Source: Marsupella aquatica (lineage: Eukaryota; Marchantiophyta). Taken from it: DNA of 64,000 nucleotides. This document shows, one piece after another, positions 51,327 to 61,390 of the stretch. The notes beneath the pieces were generated by a model. That model did no database searches, was not told the origin of the DNA, and saw only the letters and a program-made list of their open reading frames with translations. A program made the position numbers and the translations under genes. Numbering within the stretch: the stretch's first letter is position 1; each line of letters begins with the position of its first letter. Location of the stretch: positions 4,402,001 to 4,466,000 of the forward strand of contig OZ316891.1 of assembly GCA_973895155.1 (NCBI GenBank), written 5' to 3'.

Positions 51327-51543
51327 GGTTGCCCCTAATTGTTTATATTTTCCTTGTTTTGTCACTATACTAAGGTGTTCCTAGGGTGCCTTCCTGCTTT
51401 ACCCACTTAACCGGCCGAGTGATTCCTGTCTAGGCATCACACACTTATATCTCTTTATAGTTTGTAGACACATTTTTGCCTGTTATGTTTGCACCCGTAT
51501 GATTTTGTCAACTACTGTAATTATTCGGTGATTGTATTTTCAG

Positions 51544-51915
51544 GGGGATTCTCACGGCCAAGCTCTCATGTATTTGAGCGCCATGGAGGCCACTTCCATC
51601 ATTGATATAGGCGATGATGAGCCTGAGGACAGATCGTCTAAGATACCTTTGGTGACACCAAAAGTAGAGGGTGGGGAGTCGGGGAAGAAACGAAAGGTTG
51701 AACAGGAATCAGCTAGGAAGGTGAACTCTAGCCAAACGTTGTCAAGTCTAGATACAATGCCTTTTTCCCCTGAGTGTGGCGTTCATGTCAATTATAAGCG
51801 TTTGGTGTTGGTGAAGACACCTCTTGGATTCTTGAGTCAAGCACTTGGCGGAAACTCACCTACTGTGACTATTCCCGCTCATTCCTCCCTAAGGAAACTT
51901 CCTGTGGATGATTGA
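51544..51915 (+). pseudogene. Possible last exon of the gene split by the solo LTR
   Basis: Follows a good acceptor (ATTGTATTTTCAG at 51543) and is open to a stop at 51913-51915. It encodes GDSHGQALMYLSAMEATS, an acidic stretch, a basic KKRKVE motif (nuclear-localisation-like) and an unrecognised C-terminal end. It lies just beyond the CACTT duplication on the same strand as 44606-46747, so it is plausibly the 3' exon of that gene, with the solo LTR in the intron. Link not proven. Confidence 0.45.
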
Positions 51916-52508
51916 CTTTCAAGTTATGATCCAGGAAAAATCATTGCCCTCTCCAATGTAAATTGTGCATCTGCAGTTTGTAGTGAGGAGAGCTATGGTG
52001 ACAATTGTTAGAAGATGCATTCAAGAAAGGTTTGCTTTAACTCAGTTTTTGTTTTGTGCAGCAAACTCGTGCACAGCGGGGCCGAAAGTCCCAGTATTGA
52101 GCTCTATGTAAGTTCCTTTTTGGATTCTCTCCATACCTTATGTTCATTGCTCTGTATGATTTGCACTACTTGTAGGTCGTGGAGTCAGTAACTCCAAGTC
52201 CTTGTGTCAAGACTCTGACTCTTTGAGTTGGGGGTCACGGTCCTCATGTCAGGAATTGTGGTCCTTGTGTGAGGACTCCGGGTCCTTGAGTCAGGACTCG
52301 CACTAGTAGAATCCGGGGCAATTTAGACCATACCTTATAGGACTAAGCCCACTAAGTCCTTTTTCCATACTTGAAACGACTCGCACCCATTGCACCAGTT
52401 TTGTTGAAGACTACAAAAGACTATTAGTGTTTTATGGTTCACTAAAAGACTATGAGAAGTAACCTTGCTACTTTGTGAACGGTGAATAGTCTAGCACATC
52501 ATGGGTAA

Positions 52509-52618
52509 TGTTCACTTATGTTGAGGAGGGGTAATTCTGTAAAGAGGGAGATAGCAAGGGGCATAACTCAATAAATGGCCTTATTTGTGACAAAAAAGGT
52601 TTTGGAGTGAGGTTCATG
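52509..52618. repeat. Imperfect direct repeat, copy 1
   Basis: Shares GGAGGGGTAATT, AAGGGGCAT, ATGGCCTTATTTGTGAC and GAGGTTC-type blocks with 53152-53262, about 640 bp downstream. Confidence 0.8.
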
Positions 52619-53151
52619 GAGGGTGGACTACGGAGGGATCGATTACTAACTCCATCAATAAAAGGCCAAGATGCACAAAGGTAGATTTGTACCGGTCTCA
52701 AGGGGGTGTGGGTTTAGGGTTAGGGGGTTGTCCAGGCAAAGAACACTCGATTGAAATAGTGACGCAATGGTTTAGGGTAAAGGAACATGTTTAGGGACCC
52801 TAACTTGTTTGCTGCCTTGGGAGGATCTTGAGAGCCTGAGCTTGCAAGCGGCATGCACTCTAAAAATGGCCCTTGGCATTGCAAAGATAGTCTGGCCACA
52901 GTCGAGTTGTGAAGACGTTTAGGGGGTTTATATGTCAAGGCTAGGGGGTGGCTGGGTTTCCACTAAAGGGGGTTTAGGGGGGTTTGATGTCAAGGGTCGG
53001 GGGTTGCATGTTAAGGGGATGGGGGTTTAGGAACCATTGGATCGTTGGCATCATGTCCATTGACATCATGTTCCCCATCATGTCCATTGACATCATATAT
53101 GTCGGGAAAGATAATTGACAAATTATTCATGAGGGTAGGCAATTTGGACAA

Positions 53152-53262
53152 TGTTCAATTGTGTTCAGGAGGGGTAATTGCATAAATTAAGAGGGTGATG
53201 ACAAGGGGCATCACTCATTAAATGGCCTTATTTGTGACCAAAAGAGGTTTGGTTTAATGAAG
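53152..53262. repeat. Imperfect direct repeat, copy 2
   Basis: Second copy of the 52509-52618 repeat, with small insertions. The pair may mark subterminal repeats of an unrecognised transposon or a local duplication. Confidence 0.8.
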
Positions 53263-53566
53263 TTCGATCACCACAGATATTTGCTAAGGCCAAAGTATTT
53301 GTTTAGCGACACTACACTAAGTTGTCACTCACAACACTTGAGTGAATGGAGGGGGTTTATGGAGGGTCAGGATAATCTTGCCGTTACCATGTCGGCAACA
53401 CCAGTGACTTTGGTAAGGGTATCCCAAGCTAGGGGCCTGTACCGCTTGCAGTACCGTTTGGACACCCGAGTCGCGCGACCATTGGAAGGGAACAAGCCGG
53501 TTATGCAACTTTGCTTACACTTAGCAGGTTGTTGATGTGTTTAGGGATCCCGCCACATTCCCAACT

Positions 53567-53700
53567 TGCGGAGCAAGGTTTATTGTGTTCTCTTGGTGGG
53601 ATCGGGAGTTTAGGGATTGGAGCAAGGTTTTATCGTGTTCTCTCGATGGGATTGGGAGCTTAGGGATCGGAGCAAGGTTTTCCGTGTAATCTTGGTGGGA
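53567..53700. repeat. Tandem repeat, about 55-bp unit, 2.5 copies
   Basis: Unit GGAGCAAGGTTT...CGTGTTCTC-TGGTGGGATCGGGAGTTTAGGGAT occurs at about 53570, 53620 and 53670, with decay in the last. Confidence 0.75.
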
Positions 53701-55059
53701 ACGTCTCTACAGTGAGGTTTAGTGTTCCCATTTTCTTGTGGTCGGCTCTGTGGAATCCGAGAAGAGGGATCGGGAGTTTAGGGATGCTGCAATGACCGGC
53801 TCTCGAAGGGTGAGGTGAGACAACCTATTCAACGCCCTTTTGCTGCACCCTTAAGCTGTTGAGCTGCCATTGAGCTGGTGAAGCTGCATGCGGGTTGCAT
53901 CTGTTCTACGGGCGCACTATCTGCCTGGTTTATGGATTGTGGACTTTGTGGGGAGCGACAATCGGTAACAACGTGAAGGCCATCAGAGGCTGGGCAAAGC
54001 AGTTTAGGGTGCTGTGGTCGAGGAGGAGCTCACCACAAATTGGGGAGAAGACGCGGGTGACGAGCTGGGGGCGGGGAGGAGCTGCAGTCAGGGAGGATAC
54101 AGACCGTCTACAGAACGACTGGCAGTCGGAGCGGCGCAGGAGCTTAGAGTGGGCCAACGCCAGCTGAATACAAGCCAGGAGTTGCATAAGGTGAGAGTCC
54201 AAGTTTTGTGTTGCTTTAGTGTTCGAGCAGCGTGCTGCCATTTCAGCCATAGTGCACCGCCTTTGAAGCTCCCATTGTCAGGGCTGGTAAGACATCACGG
54301 CTACATTGCTTTTCTTTGTTGTCCTCTGTCTTTTTGTGGGGACAACCTACTTGATTTGAGCTGCGCAAATCGTCATAAGTTAAGGCATGCGTCATGCCAT
54401 CTGGATAGTGTGCCACCGAACTGTGGGAGGATGAGCAACGCGTGGCTGTAAGCAGGTATTCTGTCAGCACAGGCGAGACTTCATTGTTAAAATCCTATTG
54501 CCTGCAATGTGTCTTGTAATGTGTTTTTCCTCATTCAATCAGGAGCTGAGAAGGGTATTGTTAGGCTTCAATTACTCTGTGTTTTTCTCCAGCTCCATGG
54601 TACAGTTTGTGCTTTGTCTGGCGCCCATGCTCCGTCGATCGTAGAGCTAGGTCAACCGAGCTTTGAAGAGGGAGGCTGTGGGAGCTCCTTACTGTGCTGC
54701 AGCTGCTCTTCAATCAACGGTGTAGAGATTGTAGCTACGATCAGTGTTTGCGGAGCTGCCAGCCGGGTGCTTCGATAGTAGAGAAGAGCAGCCACAGTGA
54801 TTCAGTCCTTCTCCTACGTGCAACCAAGGACCCCCTGTGCATCGTAAAGTGTGACCTCGGAGCTGAGCTGCGCACTGTCTCTATTACATGCCTTGTTGTT
54901 CTCTATTACATGCCTTGTTCTCCCGTCCACTATTTCCTGTGATTTTCTTTCTTCTAGAAGAGAATGGTGATTTCTTCTTCAATCAAACAAAACCCCACCC
55001 AACCACCACCCAAGAACGTGGGGTGCGCGCTTCTCAATCCTCCTCAAACTGGCCCCAAG

Positions 55060-55250
55060 TCTGCTGAAACCCCATATATTACCCACCGGCACCAAGGGTC
55101 CAGTCCCAACCCGTCTTCCGCTTGCCACCCTCCTCACTCTCTCGCGCATCTATCTCCCGATATTTCACGCACAGCCGAGCCCACCAAAAGCTCTCTCCCT
55201 ACAATCCCTCCTAAATCAACTTTCTCGTTTCCTGTTGCTGCTGATGTATG
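55060..55250 (+). promoter_or_regulatory. Possible promoter and first 5' UTR exon
   Basis: A TATA-like CCATATATTACCC at about 55072 is followed by a CT-rich stretch (CCTCCTCACTCTCTCGCGC) and a donor-like GAT/GTATGT at 55247. This is the usual look of a plant core promoter with pyrimidine-rich start region. It could serve a gene downstream such as the PHD gene at 58225. Weak evidence. Confidence 0.3.
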
Positions 55251-58224
55251 TTTGTTCTCCCCTATTTTTGTTTACTGATTGGTCTCTCCACACTTCCTGC
55301 TTGACATTACTGTTTTGCTCCTCCTGGATCCAAACATGCCTTGTGCCCCGTGCTCCAACCTGCATCCTTTTCTTTACTGAGGGGGGGACCACAGCCTCCA
55401 GCCATACCTTGTGGCAGGCCTGGTCAAGACGGTGGTCGGTAGCTCGTTTTTGCTTTTTTCTCTTTTGTTTCCCAAGCTTCTGGGCGAGGGCATTACCATT
55501 CTGGATTCTCCGCGAGGCGCCACTAGCTTTTTTTCTCGGTTGCCCGTGTGCCTGCCTTCTTAGTTTTGTTTTTTCCTCAAGTGACCGGGCCATCGCTGTA
55601 TGCAGATTTTTCTTGTTGTATTCATGTACAATATTTTATTGTTCTATCTAGGTTGTGGCAAGCCAACAAACTGTTGACAACCAACATGGAATAACAACTA
55701 TGCAGTGCAATGGCAGAGGACACTGTCCAATATAGGAATGACATGGTTATGTTTTCAATTCCCTGCTTGGATGAGGCGTGGTGTTGCTTGTAATCATGTA
55801 TTTCTTCACACTAGAAAAGCAGTCTGTCGGATGAGGTTGTCGGGATTGTTTGTGGGTCAGTCATCTTACGGACACCTAGCAACGTCAAATGAATGGTGGA
55901 AACGGCCATGTTGTCATTTTGAAATTTGTCTTTCCTTTTGCCATGCTACCCAATCATTTTGTTAGTCCATGAGTCATAGATTCATAGATTCTATGTTTTG
56001 TGCTTTGTCTAGAATGCTATGGCGCCCATGCTACAATTTGTGGTTTTTGTCTAAGCACAAATCCTCTCTGTGCCTGGTCTCTGTGTACCGTCATTTGGAT
56101 TGATTGTGCAGACGTTTCCTCTTCTCCCAGTCCTTGTCATCCACCAGCCAAAGCACATTGGATTGTTTTCAAAGGAGGGCTGTGTAGTTCGGAGGGTTTG
56201 ATCTATGCAGCGGATTTGAGCAGATTGGCGGTTGTTAGTTTCTTCTTGTAAAACCTGTCTGTCTTTTCTGCTTTTGGCCATGCTCCTTCACTTGTTGCTG
56301 CAAGCTCAATGTGCTTCAGCTATGGCAATATTCACTTACCCTGTCCCAACGGCACTGCCATGAGCTGTAGGACAGCCAACAGAAGCAGATTGTATCAATT
56401 GCATGTAAGTCAGGGTATTTTATGTATTGCGGAACAACTGTCCAAGTATGCTGCAATGGTCCATCTTGCAGAGCTGAATGAGCCAATTTCATTTTCCCTG
56501 TGCACTTCTATTTCTCAGAGAATTCCCTGGTCATGCTCATTTCCCCCAGAGTTAGAAAACAAAGAAGAAGAGCTGACTAATTGTAATTCCAATCCATATC
56601 CTGATCGGTCAAGGATTGTTCACTACATTGGCCTTGTCATTGGCCGAGGTCACCAAATTTTGCTTGGTTTCATTCCTGTGGAGCACTGCTGTGATGGATT
56701 TGTCGTAGCATTCTGCAAACTCTCACGGTTTGCTTATGGCCATTATTTGCAATTTGCTGCTACTAATATGTCTTCTTCTGAGCAGCATACACCAGAAGTA
56801 AGCAATAGTGGAGGTTTAACTGCACATCAACACATCTAGTGAACTACCTCTCTGCTGCTCACTGGAGGGTGAGACTTTCACTCTTTCTGGATATTGTAGT
56901 TTGTAAGCAAGTTGATTAGGAGTGTTTCATGCTATGTTTAGACTGTGACCCCTAGCTGGAACCAATGGAATGACACAGTGAGTGGGAACTGATAATTTAA
57001 GGTTGGTTGCTGTTGGTGAGGCAAGTACAGCTCCTGCTCACCTTGCTGATCGAAGGTGCTTATCAGAGGACGTGAACACACGACATCTCCACAAAAGCAA
57101 CACTTATGGTGAGGACCCGCAACGCTGAACATGTGCGGCTTGCACGCAAGGCAGAGATGTTGCGCCTTGAGTATGTCAGACTTGGGATCCTTCCAGCCCA
57201 GTCTGCATGGTACTTTGAGTACCCAGTTGTTGCCAGGAACAACTACAGTCGGCCTGTACCTGCTTCTCCACCCTTCCCAACATCCTTGGTATTTCTGTCT
57301 CTTGTACATGACCCGCCACAAATTAGGGCCCAAGGGTGTGTGCACAGTTGCCAATATGACTGTCCTGCCTGTAGGGCTTCTGGCCTAGAGTTGGATGACC
57401 GTTCTCTTGGATGTCGGTTTTTTCACAGAGCACAATGTATCATCTGGAACCACTCGCCATCCTGCAGTGTGCCTGGCAATGTCACTTGTCCTGCCCTCCC
57501 AGACCCCACCACCGGTCACTTTGGTGTCTACACATGTTTGGATCACACGCTCTAGAGGACCACTTGTCACACCGCATGCACAAACCAGAGACCATTGACC
57601 TATAACTTAACACTTTGACTTGAACAGAGAGGATATTTACTTAAGATTTTGAATTATGACCAATTTTGGGTCCAGGGTTTAGGGTCAACAGTACATAACT
57701 TATCCTATTATGGCTGCACTAAGTACAATATCCTAATTTAAGAGGCTAGCAAGCTCACTTAAAAGTCTCCTTTCAAAGACTGGAATTAATGGGCCATGTG
57801 ATAACCTGGAAAAAGTGATTTATGCCTAACTTATTTGTCTCATTCACTATCATAGCCTATTTAGGATGTATAAATTACAACCCTGATCACACTGCTTGAT
57901 ACCAATCCTGTTCAAAAAATGCCTGTTTTACATGTCACGACTGTTATATGTGATTCAAATGCATTAAATCTTGTTGCAGATCTCCTTTGGTGAATCATAG
58001 CCACAAAATTGAGGTGTAGGTGGAGCTATTGTACGAGGGGATCAGTTTTTAGTGTGGGCTCAACAAACCAAAAAGTATGTCTACTCTGCACATGTGTGTG
58101 AACATTTCATTGCAGTAGCAATTGCCACTCTAGTCTATATGCTACACTGTACTTTTTGTACACTGCACTAAATTGTATTGTCTGTGCACTCTGCTAAATT
58201 GTACTATCTGTCTCATGCGTAGGC
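55251..58224. other. No convincing gene; two unrecognised open frames
   Basis: Plus-strand open frames 56309-56839 (176 codons, ATG, no known motif) and 57106-57555 (149 codons, ATG, Cys-rich end) are present, with a competing minus-strand frame at 56938-57354. None shows a family signature and they could be chance or UTR/intron sequence. 57600-58224 is AT-rich, probably intronic or 5' flank of the PHD gene. Confidence 0.4.
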
Positions 58225-58905
58225 ATGGCACGCCCTAAAATCCGAGCCAAGAAGCGGGGGACAGAGGTGAGCAACACAGGTGTAGTTGGGCCAGATGGTA
58301 GTAACTTCTCCGCAAGTCAGATTTTCCAGAAGGCAGCTCATTGTTGTGCCATTTGTGACGATGGTGGTGACTTAGCCATATGTGAGGGCCCTTGCATGAG
58401 GCATTTCCACCTCAACCCGGAGTCTGACCTTGCTGCAGAAAACAACTGTCCAGGGGTGGGCCTCCCGTCAGCACACCAAGGAGGCTGGATGTGCACTGAT
58501 TGTTTGGAGAAGCAGGCTAAGTGTGCACAGTGTGGGAAGTTGGGGTCTTATGAGGGCTCTGTTGATGCTCCACCACTTGTTAGGAAATGCCCTGACAGAT
58601 ATTGTGTGAGGTTCTTTTGTTTTTCATGTTTGCCCGATCTTGCCACAGCTTGCCCACTTCATAAGTGCAAGGCATGTGGTCAGCACGATGAAGATTTCTG
58701 GGTGGACATAGTCCACTGTGTTAGGTGTCCCACCATGTGGCACTTTCATTGTTTGAAGGAACGTCAAGCAGAAGGCTATGCTTGTGACAGACACATCTAT
58801 GATCACTCTGCACATGGTGTTGATCGATGGATCTTCTATTGTCATCGCCATGCCATAGATCCTACTTTGCACACTCCCATGAGAGATCACATTTCTTGGC
58901 TTTGA
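58225..58905 (+). CDS. PHD-type zinc-finger protein, EDM2-like (226 aa)
   Basis: ATG at 58225. Basic N terminus (RPKIRAKKRG), then a Cys/His-rich array from residue 39: CAICDDGGDLAICEGPCMRHFH, CTDC...CAQCGKLG, CFSC...CPLHKCKACG, HCVRCPTMWHFHCL, ending at YCHRHAIDP. This order (CAICDNGG-type PHD, then CxxCGxLGS, then CxxCP-x-WHxxCL) matches the PHD region of plant EDM2 (Enhanced Downy Mildew 2), a chromatin factor acting on H3K9me2-marked intronic transposons. The other parts of EDM2 (N-terminal region, methyltransferase-like domain) are not visible, so this is a stand-alone PHD module or one exon of a larger gene. It is the first of three plus-strand host-like genes before the CACTA transposase. 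Confidence 0.7.
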   Translation: MARPKIRAKKRGTEVSNTGVVGPDGSNFSASQIFQKAAHCCAICDDGGDLAICEGPCMRHFHLNPESDLAAENNCPGVGLPSAHQGGWMCTDCLEKQAKCAQCGKLGSYEGSVDAPPLVRKCPDRYCVRFFCFSCLPDLATACPLHKCKACGQHDEDFWVDIVHCVRCPTMWHFHCLKERQAEGYACDRHIYDHSAHGVDRWIFYCHRHAIDPTLHTPMRDHISWL

Positions 58906-59505
58906 ACCTGAATAATGTACATGCATAGTGCACCTGATGTGGATACCTTGGAGATTGCAGACATTCCAATTTTGAGAAGAAGGACCTCTGTAGGAGAGGA
59001 TGCTTAGGCAACAAGTACCCTAAGTTCATTACTTGTTCCTGGGTACATGCCTTCAAAATCTCCCCTTAAGCCTTCTAGGAACTTTTTTAACTCTGCAATC
59101 ATTTTGATCACGACTTACATGACACTGCTTAAATTAAATCAGGACTTCTCATTATGAGCATATAAGTTACAAGGCTATTTAATTTGCGAGAATTCCCTTA
59201 AAGTGTACCAACATTTTGTATTCTCATTGAATGTCTGCCCCCATACGAAACATCTGTATGTGGCATCACAAAACAATTGCACTTGTCACCTTCAATATTG
59301 TGAAGGCACATATTCAAACTATGAAGTGCATGCTTGCAGGTGTCTAGTACGTTTGTCCCAATATTTCTCCCGTTTGGAATCGGAGCAGAGACTCACCAGA
59401 CGACTGGACTGGACCAAGTTATAAACGCAGCATTTTAAGGGCCCTCCGATTATCAGGTGAACGCATTATCTTCCGGTCTGCAGTGATTAGGTGGCCCGTG
59501 TGTAC
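58906..59505. other. Intergenic or intronic stretch, nothing recognised
   Basis: AT-rich DNA between the PHD and BRCT ORFs. No open frame with content. Confidence 0.5.
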
Positions 59506-60354
59506 ATGGCCTCTAGGAAACGTACAAATGTTGACCACCCGCCTCTGTTGGCTGGAATCAAAGCCATTTTGATTCCTGGCCACTATGGGTTCACCCAAGT
59601 GAGTTGGCCAATCGTACAAAAACGATTCTCAGAGTTCCATGGGACTGAAGTCAAGGACATCACTCCACAGACTACACATGTTGTTGCGGGGACATGGCTG
59701 GATGTGATGAACAAGTGGTCATGGTCCTTCATTGATTCTGCCATTACCAACCAAGGTCTAAAAGTAGTTGAAGTCTCTTGGCTGACCGATTCTGTTAAAC
59801 ATAGGTGTGTACAGAGTACTGAGCAATATGAGTTGTGGGAGAGTGAGGAGGCCACTGCAGAGGCTTTGGCTGAAAAGGAAGCCTATGAAGCAGCGGCAGA
59901 GAAACCCAACTTTGCTTCTGTCCAATATGGACCTGTTGTCAACATAGGACACCATCCTATGCGTGCAGATGCTATATTGAATGAGCATGGCAAGGAGAGA
60001 AATACCATTATGAAGGGGTTCAGTGTGGTATTTGCAGAAGAAGGAATTGGGGAGACTAAGTGCAGACTGTACAAGTCTATAGTTGTTGAGCTAGGTGGGA
60101 CAGTGGAGGAGAGTCTAACAGAAACCTCCACTCATGTTGTAGGTCTGTCATACATGAAAATATGCAGAAAATTCTTTAAGACAACAGTGCGTGATTTTGT
60201 CATGAACAACAATCTTTGGGTGCTTTCCCCTGATTGGCTTCTGGAATCAGCAGCTAGAGGGAAGCGACAGAATGCTTGGGACTTTGATATTTTTGAGGCC
60301 TGGCCCTCCAAGATTCAGCGGAGATGTATGCTTAGCAAAGGTGGGAGAGAGTGA
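59506..60354 (+). CDS. Tandem BRCT-domain protein (282 aa)
   Basis: ATG at 59506 (the frame is open slightly upstream without ATG). BRCT-like domain 1 about residues 15-105: hydrophobic LLAGIKAILIPG start, TTHVVAG strand, and VVEVSWLTDSVKH, where the conserved tryptophan of the last helix sits. An Ala/Glu-rich linker follows, then BRCT-like domain 2 about 165-255 (MKGFSVVFAEE; TSTHVVGLS; LWVLSPDWLLESAARGKR). Tandem BRCTs bind phosphopeptides in DNA-damage and chromatin proteins. The intact single-exon frame is followed by an AATAAA-type signal at about 60397. The exact family is not identified. Confidence 0.7.
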   Translation: MASRKRTNVDHPPLLAGIKAILIPGHYGFTQVSWPIVQKRFSEFHGTEVKDITPQTTHVVAGTWLDVMNKWSWSFIDSAITNQGLKVVEVSWLTDSVKHRCVQSTEQYELWESEEATAEALAEKEAYEAAAEKPNFASVQYGPVVNIGHHPMRADAILNEHGKERNTIMKGFSVVFAEEGIGETKCRLYKSIVVELGGTVEESLTETSTHVVGLSYMKICRKFFKTTVRDFVMNNNLWVLSPDWLLESAARGKRQNAWDFDIFEAWPSKIQRRCMLSKGGRE

Positions 60355-60530
60355 GGAGTAGGAGTCCCTCATATTTTTGTATAAATCACAATTTTGTAAT
60401 AAATGTGATCCTTGAACTAACTCATCTTGTCATGGTTGGTCGCAGTTGAAGTGATTGTTGTTTCCTGCTGCGTGGGGTGTGACTGTGAATCTACTTGCTG
60501 GGCTCTGTTTGGCTGAAGACTTTGGTGGGT

Positions 60531-61064
60531 ATGCTGCCTCTTCCAGACCGTCAGGCCCTGTGTAGGGTCCTCCTACGGGTTGCATCGTGCATGGCTACTG
60601 CTTGGGCTTACTTGTGTGGATTGGTAACCAGACAGAGTGTAGCTCCATCCGAGATAATGCCTGCAGACCTTGGATGTGTTGTGAATGCTGTGGTGAATGA
60701 GGATGCACAGTCGGAAGAGGACATTTACTTTTCAGCAGATGAGTTAGACAAGCACGATGCTGTAGGTGGTTCCTTGTTGCCTGATTTGGCAGATGATATA
60801 GTTCTTACACATGTCTGGCCGAGGGTTCTTGTGGTGTCTGGCGCACAAGATATCTGCAAATATAGACTAATTAGTACCCAGTGGAGGGACTTGGTAGCAA
60901 CATGTGCACCATGGAGGGCACTGCTGCCACTGCTTGTAGGCACGGATCGAAGACCACCATGGCATGAGCAGGGTTTAGACCTTGATGACTTAATGTACAT
61001 GCCTGAGTACCTCAGGGCTGAGTGGCATCGACAACAAGATTGGTATCCGTATTTGATGTGGTAG
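60531..61064 (+). CDS. F-box-like protein (177 aa)
   Basis: ATG at 60531. The N-terminal 30 residues are hydrophobic/basic. An F-box-like stretch covers about residues 82-130 (LPDLADDIVLTHVWPRVL...CKYRLISTQWRDLVATCAPWRAL), with the usual LPDDI start and R-L-x-S-x-x-W-R-x-L end. F-box proteins recruit substrates to SCF ubiquitin ligases through SKP1. The C terminus is short, with no LRR or Kelch repeats, and ends DWYPYLMW. It lies in the same orientation as its neighbours. Confidence 0.6.
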   Translation: MLPLPDRQALCRVLLRVASCMATAWAYLCGLVTRQSVAPSEIMPADLGCVVNAVVNEDAQSEEDIYFSADELDKHDAVGGSLLPDLADDIVLTHVWPRVLVVSGAQDICKYRLISTQWRDLVATCAPWRALLPLLVGTDRRPPWHEQGLDLDDLMYMPEYLRAEWHRQQDWYPYLMW

Positions 61065-61390
61065 TAAGATGAGGACATCTCACACCGGTCTCGCACCTGG
61101 CACCTGTGTCTATGACTATACATGATTGGACTCTGATATGGTCATGGATGTACGTGCAGAGGCAGTACATGTGAGGACAGCGGAGGAGTTGACACCCTCA
61201 AACATTTAGGAATTTTGTCTCATTCACTTGAGAATAGGTACATGACTCAGGCACCTATATTTTTTGTTTTTTTGTTTTTTTGGAACGTTACGTATTTTGG
61301 CAAGTACAGTCGGGGGTGAAATCCTTAACAGGAAGTGTATTTTTCACTTGCATAATAAAATGACAGGGTGCTGAGTGCGTGTGTATAGTG
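61065..61390. other. Spacer before the CACTA transposase
   Basis: AT-rich, with a T-rich (TTTTTTTG) run at 61258-61281. No CACTA terminus was recognised here, so the transposon edge is not located. Confidence 0.5.

Larger units (their letters stand above)
46794..51441 (-). repeat. Solo LTR of family B (4648 bp, TSD CACTT)
   Basis: Reverse-complement copy of the element B 3' LTR, from TGTGATGCC (51441) to GCACCACA (46794), flanked by CACTT at 46789-46793 and 51442-51446. There is no internal region. It carries the whole LTR ORF, with nonsense change, and the hairpin, palindrome (47049-47064) and 3' stem. Close similarity to element B indicates a recent origin. Confidence 0.93.
51916..54960. 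other. No supported gene; several small repeats
   Basis: Contains a GTCCTTGTGTCAGGACT-type tandem repeat (52185-52300), a possible CACTA terminus at 52301, an imperfect 110-bp direct repeat pair (52509-52618 and 53152-53262), GT-rich TTTAGGG-like DNA (52700-53030) and a 50-60 bp tandem repeat at 53567-53700. Open frames such as 54014-54451 have no recognisable content. Confidence 0.6.

Noticed and set aside
46794-51441. A truncated full element instead of a solo LTR
   Set aside because: Both LTR edges are present and flanked by the same CACTT, with no internal region, which is the definition of a solo LTR.
54964-55278. 104-codon Pro/Ser-rich ORF
   Set aside because: Sits on a promoter-like CT-rich stretch and ends just beyond a splice-donor-like site; more likely 5' UTR than protein.
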